Shown here: positions 20,732 to 29,647 of the stretch, piece after piece | Numbering within the stretch: position 1 is the first letter of the stretch | How the letters are laid out: each line of letters begins with the position of its first letter | Source of the DNA: Planctomycetota bacterium | Lineage (GTDB): Bacteria; Planctomycetota; Planctomycetia; Pirellulales; Pirellulaceae | Length of the DNA stretch: 64,000 nucleotides | Assembly: GCA_014238905.1 (NCBI GenBank) | Contig: JABAAE010000009.1 | Location: 62,001 to 126,000 of the forward strand | Reading direction: 5' to 3' | Notes under the pieces: generated by a model | The model's input: the letters and a program-made list of their open reading frames with translations, nothing else | Databases searched by the model: none | What the model was told of the DNA's origin: nothing | Program-made: the position numbers and the translations under genes

Positions 20732-21038
20732 TTTTATTCCGATGGAAACTGTTTGTAATTTAAAAACTAAAAAGAGGGGCCGTCCCGACGTTTCCCTCAA
20801 TGCGTCAAATCCTACCGGTGAGAATCACTGAAAGTCGAGAAAACCTGAAAGTCGAGAATCACTGACAACATTTTATGAACGACGACCGGCATCGCCAACG
20901 TGTTGACCTTGCTGAATGACGCTCGATCACGTCCTTCGTTTCAAGAATAGTCCAAAAACTCAGTTTTAATGCAAAAAACATGATCCGGTTACCGAAAACC
21001 AGCCGAAGCGAGTGGATCATACTGTCGAAACACACCTG

Positions 21039-21206
21039 CTATACACTGCGACCCTTTGGGACCCTTGAAAAAGCAGGTTTCCGCAAAGCCAAATCGGTCG
21101 GAAAGAGCCTTCTTCTTGCCAGCCAAATCCCCAACACACCCAATCCACTGGCAACGAAAATCGGCCAATTGTAATTCCAACAATGCGATTCTGAGGAAAG
21201 AACCAA
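21039..21206 (-). CDS. Possible small single-span membrane protein
   Basis: A 55-residue frame starting at TTG 21206, two codons after the TGA stop of the FabZ-like gene and in the same frame. It contains one strong hydrophobic span, WPIFVASGLGVLGIWLA, followed at once by RRR and a basic tail ending at TAG 21039. This is the pattern of an N-out membrane anchor obeying the positive-inside rule. No ribosome-binding site is clear and I know no homologue. It could be a real small protein, a C-terminal extension reached by stop readthrough, a frame remnant, or chance. Confidence 0.3.
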   Translation of the reverse strand: MVLSSESHCWNYNWPIFVASGLGVLGIWLARRRLFPTDLALRKPAFSRVPKGRSV

Positions 21207-21212
21207 CAGGGG

Positions 21213-21704
21213 TCAATTTCCCTGAAGCAGCGTTGATTTCACGTTGGTCAACTGAAAGGAGTTCCGCATGATGATCTTGCTCCCGACCTTGATACTTCCG
21301 GAAAAATCAAACACACCAGCGAAATGATCCGTGAGCTCAATGGTGACGACCAGCAAATCACCAGGTCTGGCGAAACTCTTGTAACGCGCCTGACCAATTT
21401 TGATCAAAACGCCCAACGCATATTCATTAAACGCTGGATCCTCAGTTTTGTATTGCTGCATGGGGTTGAATTCCGCGGCAATCAATATCCCTGCAGACTG
21501 TGTGGTCATTTCCTGCATCATAGCTCCCGGAAAAATAGGAGAACCTGGAAAATGTCCGCTGATAAAAAACTCATTCCCGGTCACCATCTTTTGAGTCACT
21601 ATCTGTTCTCTGGAGATGGAGACAATGCTGTCCACCAACAAATAGGGATCCCTGTGATGCAAGTAATTTTCCACACTGGAAAATCGATGTTGGTAATAAT
21701 TCAT
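21213..21704 (-). CDS. FabZ-like 3-hydroxyacyl-ACP dehydratase (hotdog fold)
   Basis: 163 aa, close to the usual FabZ length. The FabZ/FabA signature is clear: HHRDPYLLVDSIVSI near the N terminus, SGHFPGSPIFPGAMMQE with the catalytic His51 and Glu65, and ARYKSFARPGDLLVV. These enzymes dehydrate (3R)-hydroxyacyl-ACP to trans-2-enoyl-ACP in the cytoplasm during fatty acid or polyketide synthesis. No other fatty acid gene is adjacent, so it may be a paralogue serving a special lipid rather than the housekeeping FabZ. Same strand as the giant protein gene but 481 bases upstream of it. Confidence 0.88.
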   Translation of the reverse strand: MNYYQHRFSSVENYLHHRDPYLLVDSIVSISREQIVTQKMVTGNEFFISGHFPGSPIFPGAMMQEMTTQSAGILIAAEFNPMQQYKTEDPAFNEYALGVLIKIGQARYKSFARPGDLLVVTIELTDHFAGVFDFSGSIKVGSKIIMRNSFQLTNVKSTLLQGN

Positions 21705-22261
21705 TGTCTTTTATCAGGCCTAAAGGGGAGGGGAGGGCGAGAACAAGCTAGATAGCGCGTCAATGTTGACCGCATCTCAGTCGTTCGCTTCACATTTATT
21801 GTTTAAAACTCGTCATCTGTCCTGTTGGATACTATCCAATATCACAACAACTTAAACCGTACAACCGACCACTCTTTTGCGGAATACGGCTTGGCCGCAC
21901 TTTCCCCATGGTCTGTCATGATGCCCTTCAACAACAGTTCCCTCCGTCTCATCCATTGGACCCTACAAACAAGAGAGGGCTCTTTGCCGCAGCCCCAACA
22001 TTAATGATCCAACAACCGAATTCTCATCCATGTTGGGCAGCATGAAATGGAGGTTTTAAAAAAGCGAGGTGAAACACCAACCCAATCCATAACGCCACTT
22101 GACCCCAGAGACCCGACCACAATCTGGTCAACGGCCTTCATTCCTGATACTCTTCGATCGACATTCAAATCTACCGACATTCAAATCTACCGACATTTAA
22201 AAGAGAGTCTATCTCTCGCCTGGGCGTGGGGTCCCATGCCGTTGAGGCTCAACGCTGAGGA
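21705..22261. other. Intergenic region, no gene seen
   Basis: About 560 bases between the beta-helix gene stop and the FabZ-like start, both on the minus strand. It contains a short tandem repeat (listed separately). Open frames here lack starts or coding character. Confidence 0.35.
22159..22197. repeat. Short tandem repeat, 16-base unit
   Basis: The unit CGACATTCAAATCTAC occurs twice in direct succession (22159-22174 and 22175-22190), followed by a 7-base partial copy. It lies in non-coding sequence just downstream of the beta-helix gene. Probably a slippage product. Confidence 0.75.
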
Positions 22262-23830
22262 CTATTTTGCGGTTTTCACTGAGTTAAACCTGGCAGCATC
22301 AATCTTCGGGGTGATCAAGAAAGAATCTTCTTTCACCTCCTTGGAAATAGCCGTATTACCAACGACCAAAGAAGGGGCAATACCATCCATCACGACAATA
22401 GCCGATTTTGCATAGCCCTCAACCAAATTTTCCCTGACAACCACTTTGGCTTGAGTCGCATGAACCGCTGCTCGATAACCTGAAAACTCATTCTGGGTTA
22501 CATTAACTTCAGAGTCTTTCCAAACCCAAACCGCGTTCCCCTGTTTTTCGCTCTGTCCCTGGAATCGATTATCTCTAATGATCACTTTTCCCTGCACCAG
22601 AACAGCTGCGACGCCGCCACCGTTTAGAAAGTTGTCCTGAATCAATGCAGCCGAACCGTCTTTGACGGCAACCAGTGGTGGCATTCCACCCACTCTGGAG
22701 AGTTTATTTCTCAACAAGACTGCATTGGATTGACCTGTCACGCCGATCGCCACCAGCCGATTGCCGGCACATTGATTTCCAACCACTAAGACCGTTGACC
22801 CTTCCTTCATTCCAATTCCCGCCATGCGATTATCACGACATTGATTTTCGATAAGGATAGGTCTGGACCCTTCACTGCCAATACCTGCCATCTGGTTTTT
22901 CAGGCAAACATTGTGACGTATGATCGGTGCGGAGCCGTCTCGACTCCCAATGCCTGCCATAGAATTTTCATAGCAATGATTTTGTTCCACTATGGGTGCC
23001 GTCCCGGGCATTCGAATACCAATGCCAGCACGTCGGTTCTCATGACACCGATTCCCGCGAATAACAGCACCCGATTTTTCCCGACAACCAATACCAGCCC
23101 TGATGTTCTTAAAACAATGATTATCCAAAATCATTGGGTTTGAATCCCGACAACCGATTCCGGCTCTCAGGTTCTCGCTGCAAATATTTTTTTGAATAGT
23201 AGCCATACTTCCGTCAGCAACACCGATACCAGCTCCCATATTTCGGTAAGAAGTATTACCCAAAACAACGGCCAAAACCGTTTTATTTTTCGACCCCATT
23301 ACCGCGATACCAACGTCCCCATTATGGTGGACGATACTGTTTTTCACTGTGCAATTCACACCCGCTATCTGAATCGCAGCTACGGTCACCTCCGCTTGAA
23401 CCGCCCCTTCATGATCGCCAAGATCCTCTCCCTGGGTCGCATGATGTTTTCTCCACACTTCGTCATCATAAACACCTACCTTTGTCACTGTAATTCCATC
23501 CAGAACACACCCTTCGGCCATGATGACGCCCGGTTTCTTTCCGTTATCACCACCCCCATCTAAAATAGTTTTTTCCGCCCTGAGCAATCCCCGTTCTCCG
23601 ATCTGGTCATCACCCTTGCTGCGAATTTTAATTCCTGGTTTCAATCGAATCCGCTCCTGGTAGCGACCCGGCGACAGGAGAATGGTATCTCCAGGTTGCG
23701 AAGCATCGATGGCTTCTTGAATCGAACCATATCGCCCCGGCACGTCTTTTTCTTCAAACCGATTACCATGTTCGATGGGTATCGAGGACAAGAATCCGGC
23801 GGTCAGAAAAACCTCTAGAAGAACAGACAT
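22262..23830 (-). CDS. Secreted right-handed parallel beta-helix protein with AGIG repeats
   Basis: 522 aa. ATG 23830 is preceded by GGGAGAG and opens on a hydrophobic signal (SVLLEVFLTAGFLSSIP). Residues 30-60 (PGRYGSIQEAIDASQPGDTILLSPG) are the typical N-terminal coil of periplasmic copper-binding NosD/pectin-lyase-like beta-helix proteins. From about residue 195 to 365 there are eight 22-24-residue turns, each carrying AGIG (last one VAIG) and an N-x-C motif (NIC, NHC, NRC, NHC, NVC, NQC, NQC), which should stack into Asn and Cys ladders. The fold points to polysaccharide binding or cleavage, or to a surface structural role. No catalytic site is recognised. Confidence 0.88.
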   Translation of the reverse strand: MSVLLEVFLTAGFLSSIPIEHGNRFEEKDVPGRYGSIQEAIDASQPGDTILLSPGRYQERIRLKPGIKIRSKGDDQIGERGLLRAEKTILDGGGDNGKKPGVIMAEGCVLDGITVTKVGVYDDEVWRKHHATQGEDLGDHEGAVQAEVTVAAIQIAGVNCTVKNSIVHHNGDVGIAVMGSKNKTVLAVVLGNTSYRNMGAGIGVADGSMATIQKNICSENLRAGIGCRDSNPMILDNHCFKNIRAGIGCREKSGAVIRGNRCHENRRAGIGIRMPGTAPIVEQNHCYENSMAGIGSRDGSAPIIRHNVCLKNQMAGIGSEGSRPILIENQCRDNRMAGIGMKEGSTVLVVGNQCAGNRLVAIGVTGQSNAVLLRNKLSRVGGMPPLVAVKDGSAALIQDNFLNGGGVAAVLVQGKVIIRDNRFQGQSEKQGNAVWVWKDSEVNVTQNEFSGYRAAVHATQAKVVVRENLVEGYAKSAIVVMDGIAPSLVVGNTAISKEVKEDSFLITPKIDAARFNSVKTAK

Positions 23831-24255
23831 AATGAAACTCTCCCTACAGAACCTGCAGTTATCGACCAACGCGATTTTCTCACAGTAATCGTCGACAGCG
23901 ATTAGACGTTGGTTTTAAATAAAAAACATTGGGTGACATCCCACCTCAATTACTGGAAGTCGCAGCAAACCACGAAGCGATGGACGGGTGTCGAAAAAAA
24001 GCGAGATTTTTCATCGGAATTCTTACCCACCACCACCGACAGGTCATTCTAACCCGAAAAAGAATCTCAAGCACCAACTCTTCGTTGCCGTCGATATACC
24101 TTTGCCCCCTCCAGCCCAAATCCCAAATCGATCACCATGACCTTCTATGAAATCTCAGGCCATCGACGCCAGCGGCCGAGAAAAGTCATTTGATCGGGTC
24201 AGCAGCCCGATTCGGGGTTGTCAGGAGCTTGATGCAACGGCAAACCGTTACCACT
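23831..24255. other. Intergenic region, no gene seen
   Basis: About 425 bases between the beta-propeller stop and the beta-helix start, both on the minus strand. It should contain the beta-helix promoter. No RNA gene or convincing small frame recognised. Confidence 0.35.
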
Positions 24256-25617
24256 CTACCGGACTTTTTTTTTCGCTTGAGTGAGGCCGATCCGTACCAG
24301 TTTTTTCACACCTCGAATGTAGACAGCATTCCGAGTCGCGGCCGGAGTCGACCAGACAAGATCCTCCAGCCTCCCCACTTCTTTGTAGGAAAAATCTGCT
24401 CCAGTGTCGGCAATGCCCACGCCACCCTTTTCCCCAATCATCAGTAAATGGTTTCCTAGCACCATCGGGCTGGCCACAATCATGTTCATTTTTGAGATTC
24501 GATTTTGGTACAAACGTTTTCCATCAGTCGTGTCGTAACACTTCAAAATATTTTTGTCCACGATGTAGAGGTGCTCACCATTGGACACTGGTGATGCCAT
24601 GCCGGGTCCCGAAGCTGGAATCAGCCACGAACAGGACTCGAATTCCTTGTTGGTTCGTTTTGGAGAAACATCCCCCGAACCACCGCTGGCAACCGCAAAC
24701 AAGGGCCCCTTGGAAAACGGATCACTCCCACCAAAATAGATCCTGTTTCGGTCTGATCCCATCGAACAGGCAGTTGCTGTCTTGGCTTTTCTCAACGTCC
24801 ACAGAGTCTCTCCTGTCAGCGGATCGAAGCTGTCTGTACGTATACCGCCAGAGGAAATGACTTCAACACGATTCTCATTCTGCCAAACAACGGGAGTGCT
24901 CCAAGAAGTTCCCGTTCTTTCGCGGGAATTTTTCCATGCGACTTCCCCTGATTGGGAATGAAAACACCACAGGTTCGCGTTTTCCTCGTTGTAGTTCTGT
25001 AAATATAGCAGACCATCGTGTACCGCCAGCGAACTACCCGTTCCGAAACTGTTACCGGTTTTGAATGCGCCAACCTCTTTTGACCACTGACGCTTACCGT
25101 CGAAGGAAAACGACGTAATCCTGCCAAGACCACCGAAGTAAACGTAGACACCATTTTTGTCGACAGCGGGAGTTTCCGTCGCATACGTATTAGAAGGGTG
25201 AACGGAAAACGCAGGCTTCGATCGACCCATTCTGCTTTCCCATCGTTTTTTTCCGGTCTTGGCATCGATACAGTACAGCATCCAGTCGATCTCAAAATCA
25301 GGAGCCTTGGAACTGCCCAGCCCCATACTCTGTGGCAGCCGGACGCTATCACCGAAACTTTTGGGGCGAATGTCCTTCGCAGCGACCGCTGCGGTCACAA
25401 AAACCAGCTGATTCCAAATGATGGGCTGGGACCAACCGCTTCCTGGAATTTCGATTTCCCAATCTTGATAGTCTCTCAGCGACCAATCTGCCGGCACCAC
25501 CGCTGACTCAACAACACCCCGCCCACCTTCTCCCCTAAATTGAGGGTAGTTCTCTTCCGCGGTCAATATTCCAGCGGTCAAGATGAGCAGAGTCAATGGG
25601 AGCAGTCGTGCCAGCAT
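24256..25617 (-). CDS. Secreted PQQ-like beta-propeller protein
   Basis: 453 aa. ATG 25617 (AAGGA nine bases upstream) opens on the signal peptide LARLLPLTLLILTAGILTAEE; the frame is open seven codons further upstream. It begins NYPQFRGEGGRGVV, then shows blade motifs WSQPIIWNQLVFVTAAV, CIDAKTGKKRWESR, WCFHSQSGEVAWKNS, DPLTGETLWTLR and CYDTTDGKRLYQNR, as in quinoprotein-like beta-propellers. It is the third such gene in the window and differs from the one at 2195 in lacking EF-hands. Probably periplasmic; substrate unknown. Confidence 0.9.
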   Translation of the reverse strand: MLARLLPLTLLILTAGILTAEENYPQFRGEGGRGVVESAVVPADWSLRDYQDWEIEIPGSGWSQPIIWNQLVFVTAAVAAKDIRPKSFGDSVRLPQSMGLGSSKAPDFEIDWMLYCIDAKTGKKRWESRMGRSKPAFSVHPSNTYATETPAVDKNGVYVYFGGLGRITSFSFDGKRQWSKEVGAFKTGNSFGTGSSLAVHDGLLYLQNYNEENANLWCFHSQSGEVAWKNSRERTGTSWSTPVVWQNENRVEVISSGGIRTDSFDPLTGETLWTLRKAKTATACSMGSDRNRIYFGGSDPFSKGPLFAVASGGSGDVSPKRTNKEFESCSWLIPASGPGMASPVSNGEHLYIVDKNILKCYDTTDGKRLYQNRISKMNMIVASPMVLGNHLLMIGEKGGVGIADTGADFSYKEVGRLEDLVWSTPAATRNAVYIRGVKKLVRIGLTQAKKKVR

Positions 25618-25839
25618 GTCAATAAATCCTTCGACCAATTCAAGTTTCGCAACCGTACCAATGGAGTCATTCGCTCATTATTGCCCCACGGATCAACTAA
25701 AAAAGAAATAAGAATATATTTTTCAAGATGAGATCAAAATCCCTTCAAACCATCGTCTAATCAAGACTACCGAATCACCTCTTGGTCGCTTTATCGCGTC
25801 GGCCACCTAACAAAAAGCCAATTCCGATCGGTTCAACTT

Positions 25840-26439
25840 TCAGCAATCAGCTTGAAGAAGCTGGTCCAATTTCAACATCCCAGATTGCCTTTTTCCGTCA
25901 AACGATTTTTCGCACGCGATGAAATGAAAATTATGGTGTTGACGCCAGATCGACTGTAATCGGCGATCAAGATCAACGGCCTCGTCCAGCGTTTCATTTC
26001 GGGATGCGTTACCGTCGTCAATGCTGATTTGACCGACTGCGGCCGTTTCAAAAAACACGACCGCATCGTACCGGTCAACCTCATCTTCTACGGTCGTCTG
26101 GAGAGTTTGAAAAAAATCAAGATCAGCCTCCTCAGGCCAATAGGCTGCACCGTCAAGCGTCCCACGATCACAGAGAATCACTCGATCAGAATAATGGGAT
26201 AGATAGACCTCCTCGAGGTTCTTTTGAACGTGGTAGATGGCGGTTTGAGCTGCTCTGCGAGCCAGTTCATCGGAAAACCGTGGAAATCCGCCTGAAAATA
26301 GCATTGTCGCCACCTCGGGTACGATGACGATTTTTTTCTGGGAATTCAAACGTATCTGATTCGCTATCGTCGTCTTTCCGCCGCCGGGACCACCCGTAAT
26401 TACAATTCGACGCGGACCTTTTTCTGGCAAATTCTTCAT
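25840..26439 (-). CDS. P-loop NTPase, AAA_28/NadR-kinase-like
   Basis: 199 aa cytoplasmic protein. Walker A is GGPGGGKTT (16-24). Next come IVPEVATMLFSGGFPRF, a helical segment with HVQKNLEEVYL, and a Walker B-like strand RVILCDRGTLDGAAYWP with the Asp and Arg seen in small nucleoside/ribonucleotide kinases. The C terminus reads NFHFIACEKSFDGKRQSGML. Family knowledge places such proteins in AAA_28, related to NadR kinases and thymidylate kinase-like enzymes; the phosphate acceptor is not known. ATG 26439 was chosen; the frame extends 13 codons upstream to 26478. Divergent from the PSD1 gene. Confidence 0.85.
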   Translation of the reverse strand: MKNLPEKGPRRIVITGGPGGGKTTIANQIRLNSQKKIVIVPEVATMLFSGGFPRFSDELARRAAQTAIYHVQKNLEEVYLSHYSDRVILCDRGTLDGAAYWPEEADLDFFQTLQTTVEDEVDRYDAVVFFETAAVGQISIDDGNASRNETLDEAVDLDRRLQSIWRQHHNFHFIACEKSFDGKRQSGMLKLDQLLQADC

Positions 26440-26699
26440 ACCTTCACTATAAGACAATCCCCGCTGCCGAAAAGTCACCGCTGCAGGTGTATGAAGTGAT
26501 TAATAAGAACAATTCCAGGGCTTCAATGACCTACATGACTGATAAGACTCCGTGTAGCGGCCAATCAAATCAGGTTTGTTGACCAACCTCGGTGTGATAA
26601 AATGGCGTCATTAGCCTCCGACCTTTATTTCCATTCCGTCTAACTCTGGTTGATGATGCTCGGTTTAAAATACGCGTCTTTGACCTCAATAGAAAATTT

Positions 26700-29645
26700 A
26701 TGGTGATGCATTCGCTGTTTATTACAAAAGCGGGCCCCTCAGAGGTCATAACTCTTGATTGGGTAAAGACTCTTCTATTGCTGGCCTCGATGATGCTGGT
26801 GACTCCCGCTTTATGGTGCCAATCTTCAGTCGATTTCAATCGGGACATACGGCCCATTTTGTCGGAACATTGTTTTCGTTGTCATGGACCGGATGCCAAG
26901 TCAAGGGAAGCCGACTTAAGGCTGGATTCAGTCAAAGCGATGAAGGCTGATTTAGGCGGTTACTCTGCGGTGGTTCCTGGCAATCCGAAAAACAGCATCT
27001 TGCTGGCGCGTATCAATCACACCTCTCCCGACGAACGTATGCCACCAGTGGAAACGGGCAAAAAACTAACCTCAGATCAAATCAACCTGATAACGAGTTG
27101 GGTACAGCAGGGAGCAGAAGGCAAAAAGCACTGGTCGTTTATACGGCCAGTCCGTCCAGAATTAGCGGTCGATCCATCCGACCGATGGTCGAAGAATGAA
27201 ATCGATCAATTTATCTTGGCGAAACTACAGCAGTATCAGAAATCTCCGTCTGCTCAAGCGGCAGCACAGACGCTGATTCGACGGGTGACTTTGGATCTAA
27301 CCGGCCTACCGCCGTCCATCGATGAGATCAACGCTTTCCTTTCAGACACTTCGAAAGATGCTTATGAAAATGTGGTGGACCGCCTGTTGGATTCACCCCA
27401 CTATGGCGAAAGAATGGCGATGCAATGGTTGGATGCATCTCGTTATGCCGACACCCATGGATATAGTCTCGATCGACGTCGTGTAATGTGGCCATGGCGA
27501 GACTGGGTCATCTGGGCTTACAACCAGAATATGCCCTTTGACCAATTCATGGTCGAACAGCTTGCGGGGGATCTCCTACCGGATGCCAAGAAGTCACAAA
27601 TCGTGGCGACCGGTTTCAATCGCAATCACCCCATCCAAAGTGAAGGGGGGGTGATCAACGAGGAATACCGCGTGGAAACCGTCGTCGACCGTGTGGAAAC
27701 GACCGCTTCGGTATTCCTTGGATTGACGATGGGATGTTGTCGGTGCCACGACCACAAATACGAACCGATCTCCCAAACAGACTTTTTTGGGTTTTATGCC
27801 TTTTTTAACAATGTCCCTGAGTCCGCTCACGTCGGTAATGGGGATCGCCTGACTGACGGACCGGTGATCAAGGCCCCTTCGGTTCTTCAACCGCAGCAAC
27901 TACAGGGTGTCCGGCAACGAATCGTTGAACTCGAAAAAAAAATCTCTGCTGAGTCTCGGTTGCCCAACAGAAAACCGGTCCCCCTGGAAAGGGTTTGGAT
28001 CGACGACAAAATTCCGGAATCTTCAACTTCAATCGGCAACGGAAGCGGCGTGCAACGATTTGAGTTTGTCTCCAAAAATCAGCATCCCGTTTTTAGCGGG
28101 AAAATGTCGTCGCTTCGCACCAGCGTTGGATTAGGTCAACACCTCGTCCAAAATGCCAATCCGCCATTACGACTGAATCAATCTGCCAAACTATTTTGCT
28201 ATGTGTATCTTGACCCCAAAAATCCCCCCGACGAGATCATGATGCAGTGGTTTTCCGGAGGCAAATGGGAACACCGTGCCTACTGGGGAAAAAACCAAAT
28301 CGATTGGGGAGCTGACAAAACCGCAAGCCGGCGGCTCATGGGACCTCTGCCGAATGTGGGGCAATGGACCCGTCTGGAAGTCGCTGCCGATCAAATCGGC
28401 CTCGGCCCCGGAAGCGAAATCACCGGCTGGGCATTCACACAGTTTGGCGGAACGGTGTATTGGGATAAAGCGGGAGTTTTGGATCTCCAGACTTCCCAAT
28501 CGCAAAAGACGTTGACAAGCCTCAACAAACAGGCCGACCGAATCCAAGCGGCAATGCCAACGGTAATGGTAATGGCCGAAAAGAAACCGCCACGCAAAAC
28601 TCTCTTCCTAGACCGAGGGCAATACGACTCACCAACCGATTTGGAGGTCAAACCAGGCCTGCCGGCGGCATTTGGTGAGTTAAAAACGGATGATCGCGCC
28701 AATCGCCTGGATCTTGCCAAGTGGTTATCGGGACCACGAAATCCACTCACCGCTCGTGTGACCGTGAATCGGTTATGGAAACTCCATTTCGGAACAGGAA
28801 TTGTAAAGACTCTTGAAGATTTTGGTTCACAGGGCGAATGGCCGTCCCACCCCAAATTACTGGATTGGCTGGCTTGCGAATTTGTCGAATCGGGTTGGGA
28901 TGTTAAAAGCATGCACAAGAAGATCGTGATGTCGGCAACCTATCAACAAGACTCCCGGTGGTCTGGAGACTCGTCCTCCTTCGACCCAGGTAATCGCTTG
29001 TTGGGACGCGGGCCGCGATTTCGACTTGAGGCGGAAATCATTCGAGATCAGGCCTTATCGCTTAGCGGACTATTGGTTGATCAGATTGGAGGCCCCAGCG
29101 TTCGTCCCTATCAACCGGCAGGGCTTTGGGGAGATGTGGTCTACGAAAACGCTCCTCGTTTCCAACAGGATCATGGTGATAGCCTTTATCGTCGCAGCCT
29201 TTACACATATTGGAAGCGCAGTGTCCCACCTCCAAACTTCCAGGCCTTCGATGCGCCCACACGCGAAGCCTGCACCCTGACAAGATCGATGACCAATACC
29301 CCTATGGCAGCCTTGGTTTTGATGAATGATCCTACATTTGTGGAAGCTTCCAGAAAATTGGCCGAACGGGTTCTCAACGAAATAGATGAGAATACCCAAA
29401 AGCGATTGAATCATCTGTTTCGGATCGTCACGGGCCGCGAGCCGAGTCTTGCTGAATCCAAAAGCATGACAAAGGCATATGTTGATCTTCACAACGAATT
29501 CAAAAACAACCGGTCGGCCGCATTGGAACTGATGAAAGTAGGAGAAGCGGCCACCGATCCCCGTCTGGAGGTCACGGAGTTGGCAGCTTTCACCTCCATC
29601 GCAAATGCGTTGTTGCAAACCGATGAAACGATTACCCGAAATTAG
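26700..29645 (+). CDS. PSD1 protein: planctomycete cytochrome c domain, DUF1549 and DUF1553
   Basis: 981 aa secreted protein with a hydrophobic N terminus. The planctomycete cytochrome c-type domain follows (DFNRDIRPILSEHCFRCHGPDA, heme motif C58-C61-H62; MPP Met ligand region DERMPP). Then DUF1549 (FILAKL...LIRRVTLDLTGLPPS, HYGERMAMQWLDASRYADTHGYSLD) with a second CxxCH (GCCRCHDHKYEP), and C-terminal DUF1553 (RVTVNRLWKLHFGTGIV, FGSQGEWPSHPKLLDWLA). About residues 440-600 form a beta-rich insert (FCYVYLDPKNPPDEIMMQW) resembling a carbohydrate-binding jelly roll. It is followed two bases later by DUF1501. Such pairs are thought to act in extracytoplasmic polysaccharide degradation; the exact reaction is unknown. 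Confidence 0.93.
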   Translation: MVMHSLFITKAGPSEVITLDWVKTLLLLASMMLVTPALWCQSSVDFNRDIRPILSEHCFRCHGPDAKSREADLRLDSVKAMKADLGGYSAVVPGNPKNSILLARINHTSPDERMPPVETGKKLTSDQINLITSWVQQGAEGKKHWSFIRPVRPELAVDPSDRWSKNEIDQFILAKLQQYQKSPSAQAAAQTLIRRVTLDLTGLPPSIDEINAFLSDTSKDAYENVVDRLLDSPHYGERMAMQWLDASRYADTHGYSLDRRRVMWPWRDWVIWAYNQNMPFDQFMVEQLAGDLLPDAKKSQIVATGFNRNHPIQSEGGVINEEYRVETVVDRVETTASVFLGLTMGCCRCHDHKYEPISQTDFFGFYAFFNNVPESAHVGNGDRLTDGPVIKAPSVLQPQQLQGVRQRIVELEKKISAESRLPNRKPVPLERVWIDDKIPESSTSIGNGSGVQRFEFVSKNQHPVFSGKMSSLRTSVGLGQHLVQNANPPLRLNQSAKLFCYVYLDPKNPPDEIMMQWFSGGKWEHRAYWGKNQIDWGADKTASRRLMGPLPNVGQWTRLEVAADQIGLGPGSEITGWAFTQFGGTVYWDKAGVLDLQTSQSQKTLTSLNKQADRIQAAMPTVMVMAEKKPPRKTLFLDRGQYDSPTDLEVKPGLPAAFGELKTDDRANRLDLAKWLSGPRNPLTARVTVNRLWKLHFGTGIVKTLEDFGSQGEWPSHPKLLDWLACEFVESGWDVKSMHKKIVMSATYQQDSRWSGDSSSFDPGNRLLGRGPRFRLEAEIIRDQALSLSGLLVDQIGGPSVRPYQPAGLWGDVVYENAPRFQQDHGDSLYRRSLYTYWKRSVPPPNFQAFDAPTREACTLTRSMTNTPMAALVLMNDPTFVEASRKLAERVLNEIDENTQKRLNHLFRIVTGREPSLAESKSMTKAYVDLHNEFKNNRSAALELMKVGEAATDPRLEVTELAAFTSIANALLQTDETITRN

Positions 29646-29647
29646 CC

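Noticed and set aside
20821..20868. Repeated CTGAAAGTCGAGAA motif upstream of the giant gene, considered as a regulatory repeat or CRISPR-like unit
   Set aside because: Only two copies 17 bases apart with no spacer pattern; simple duplication is enough.
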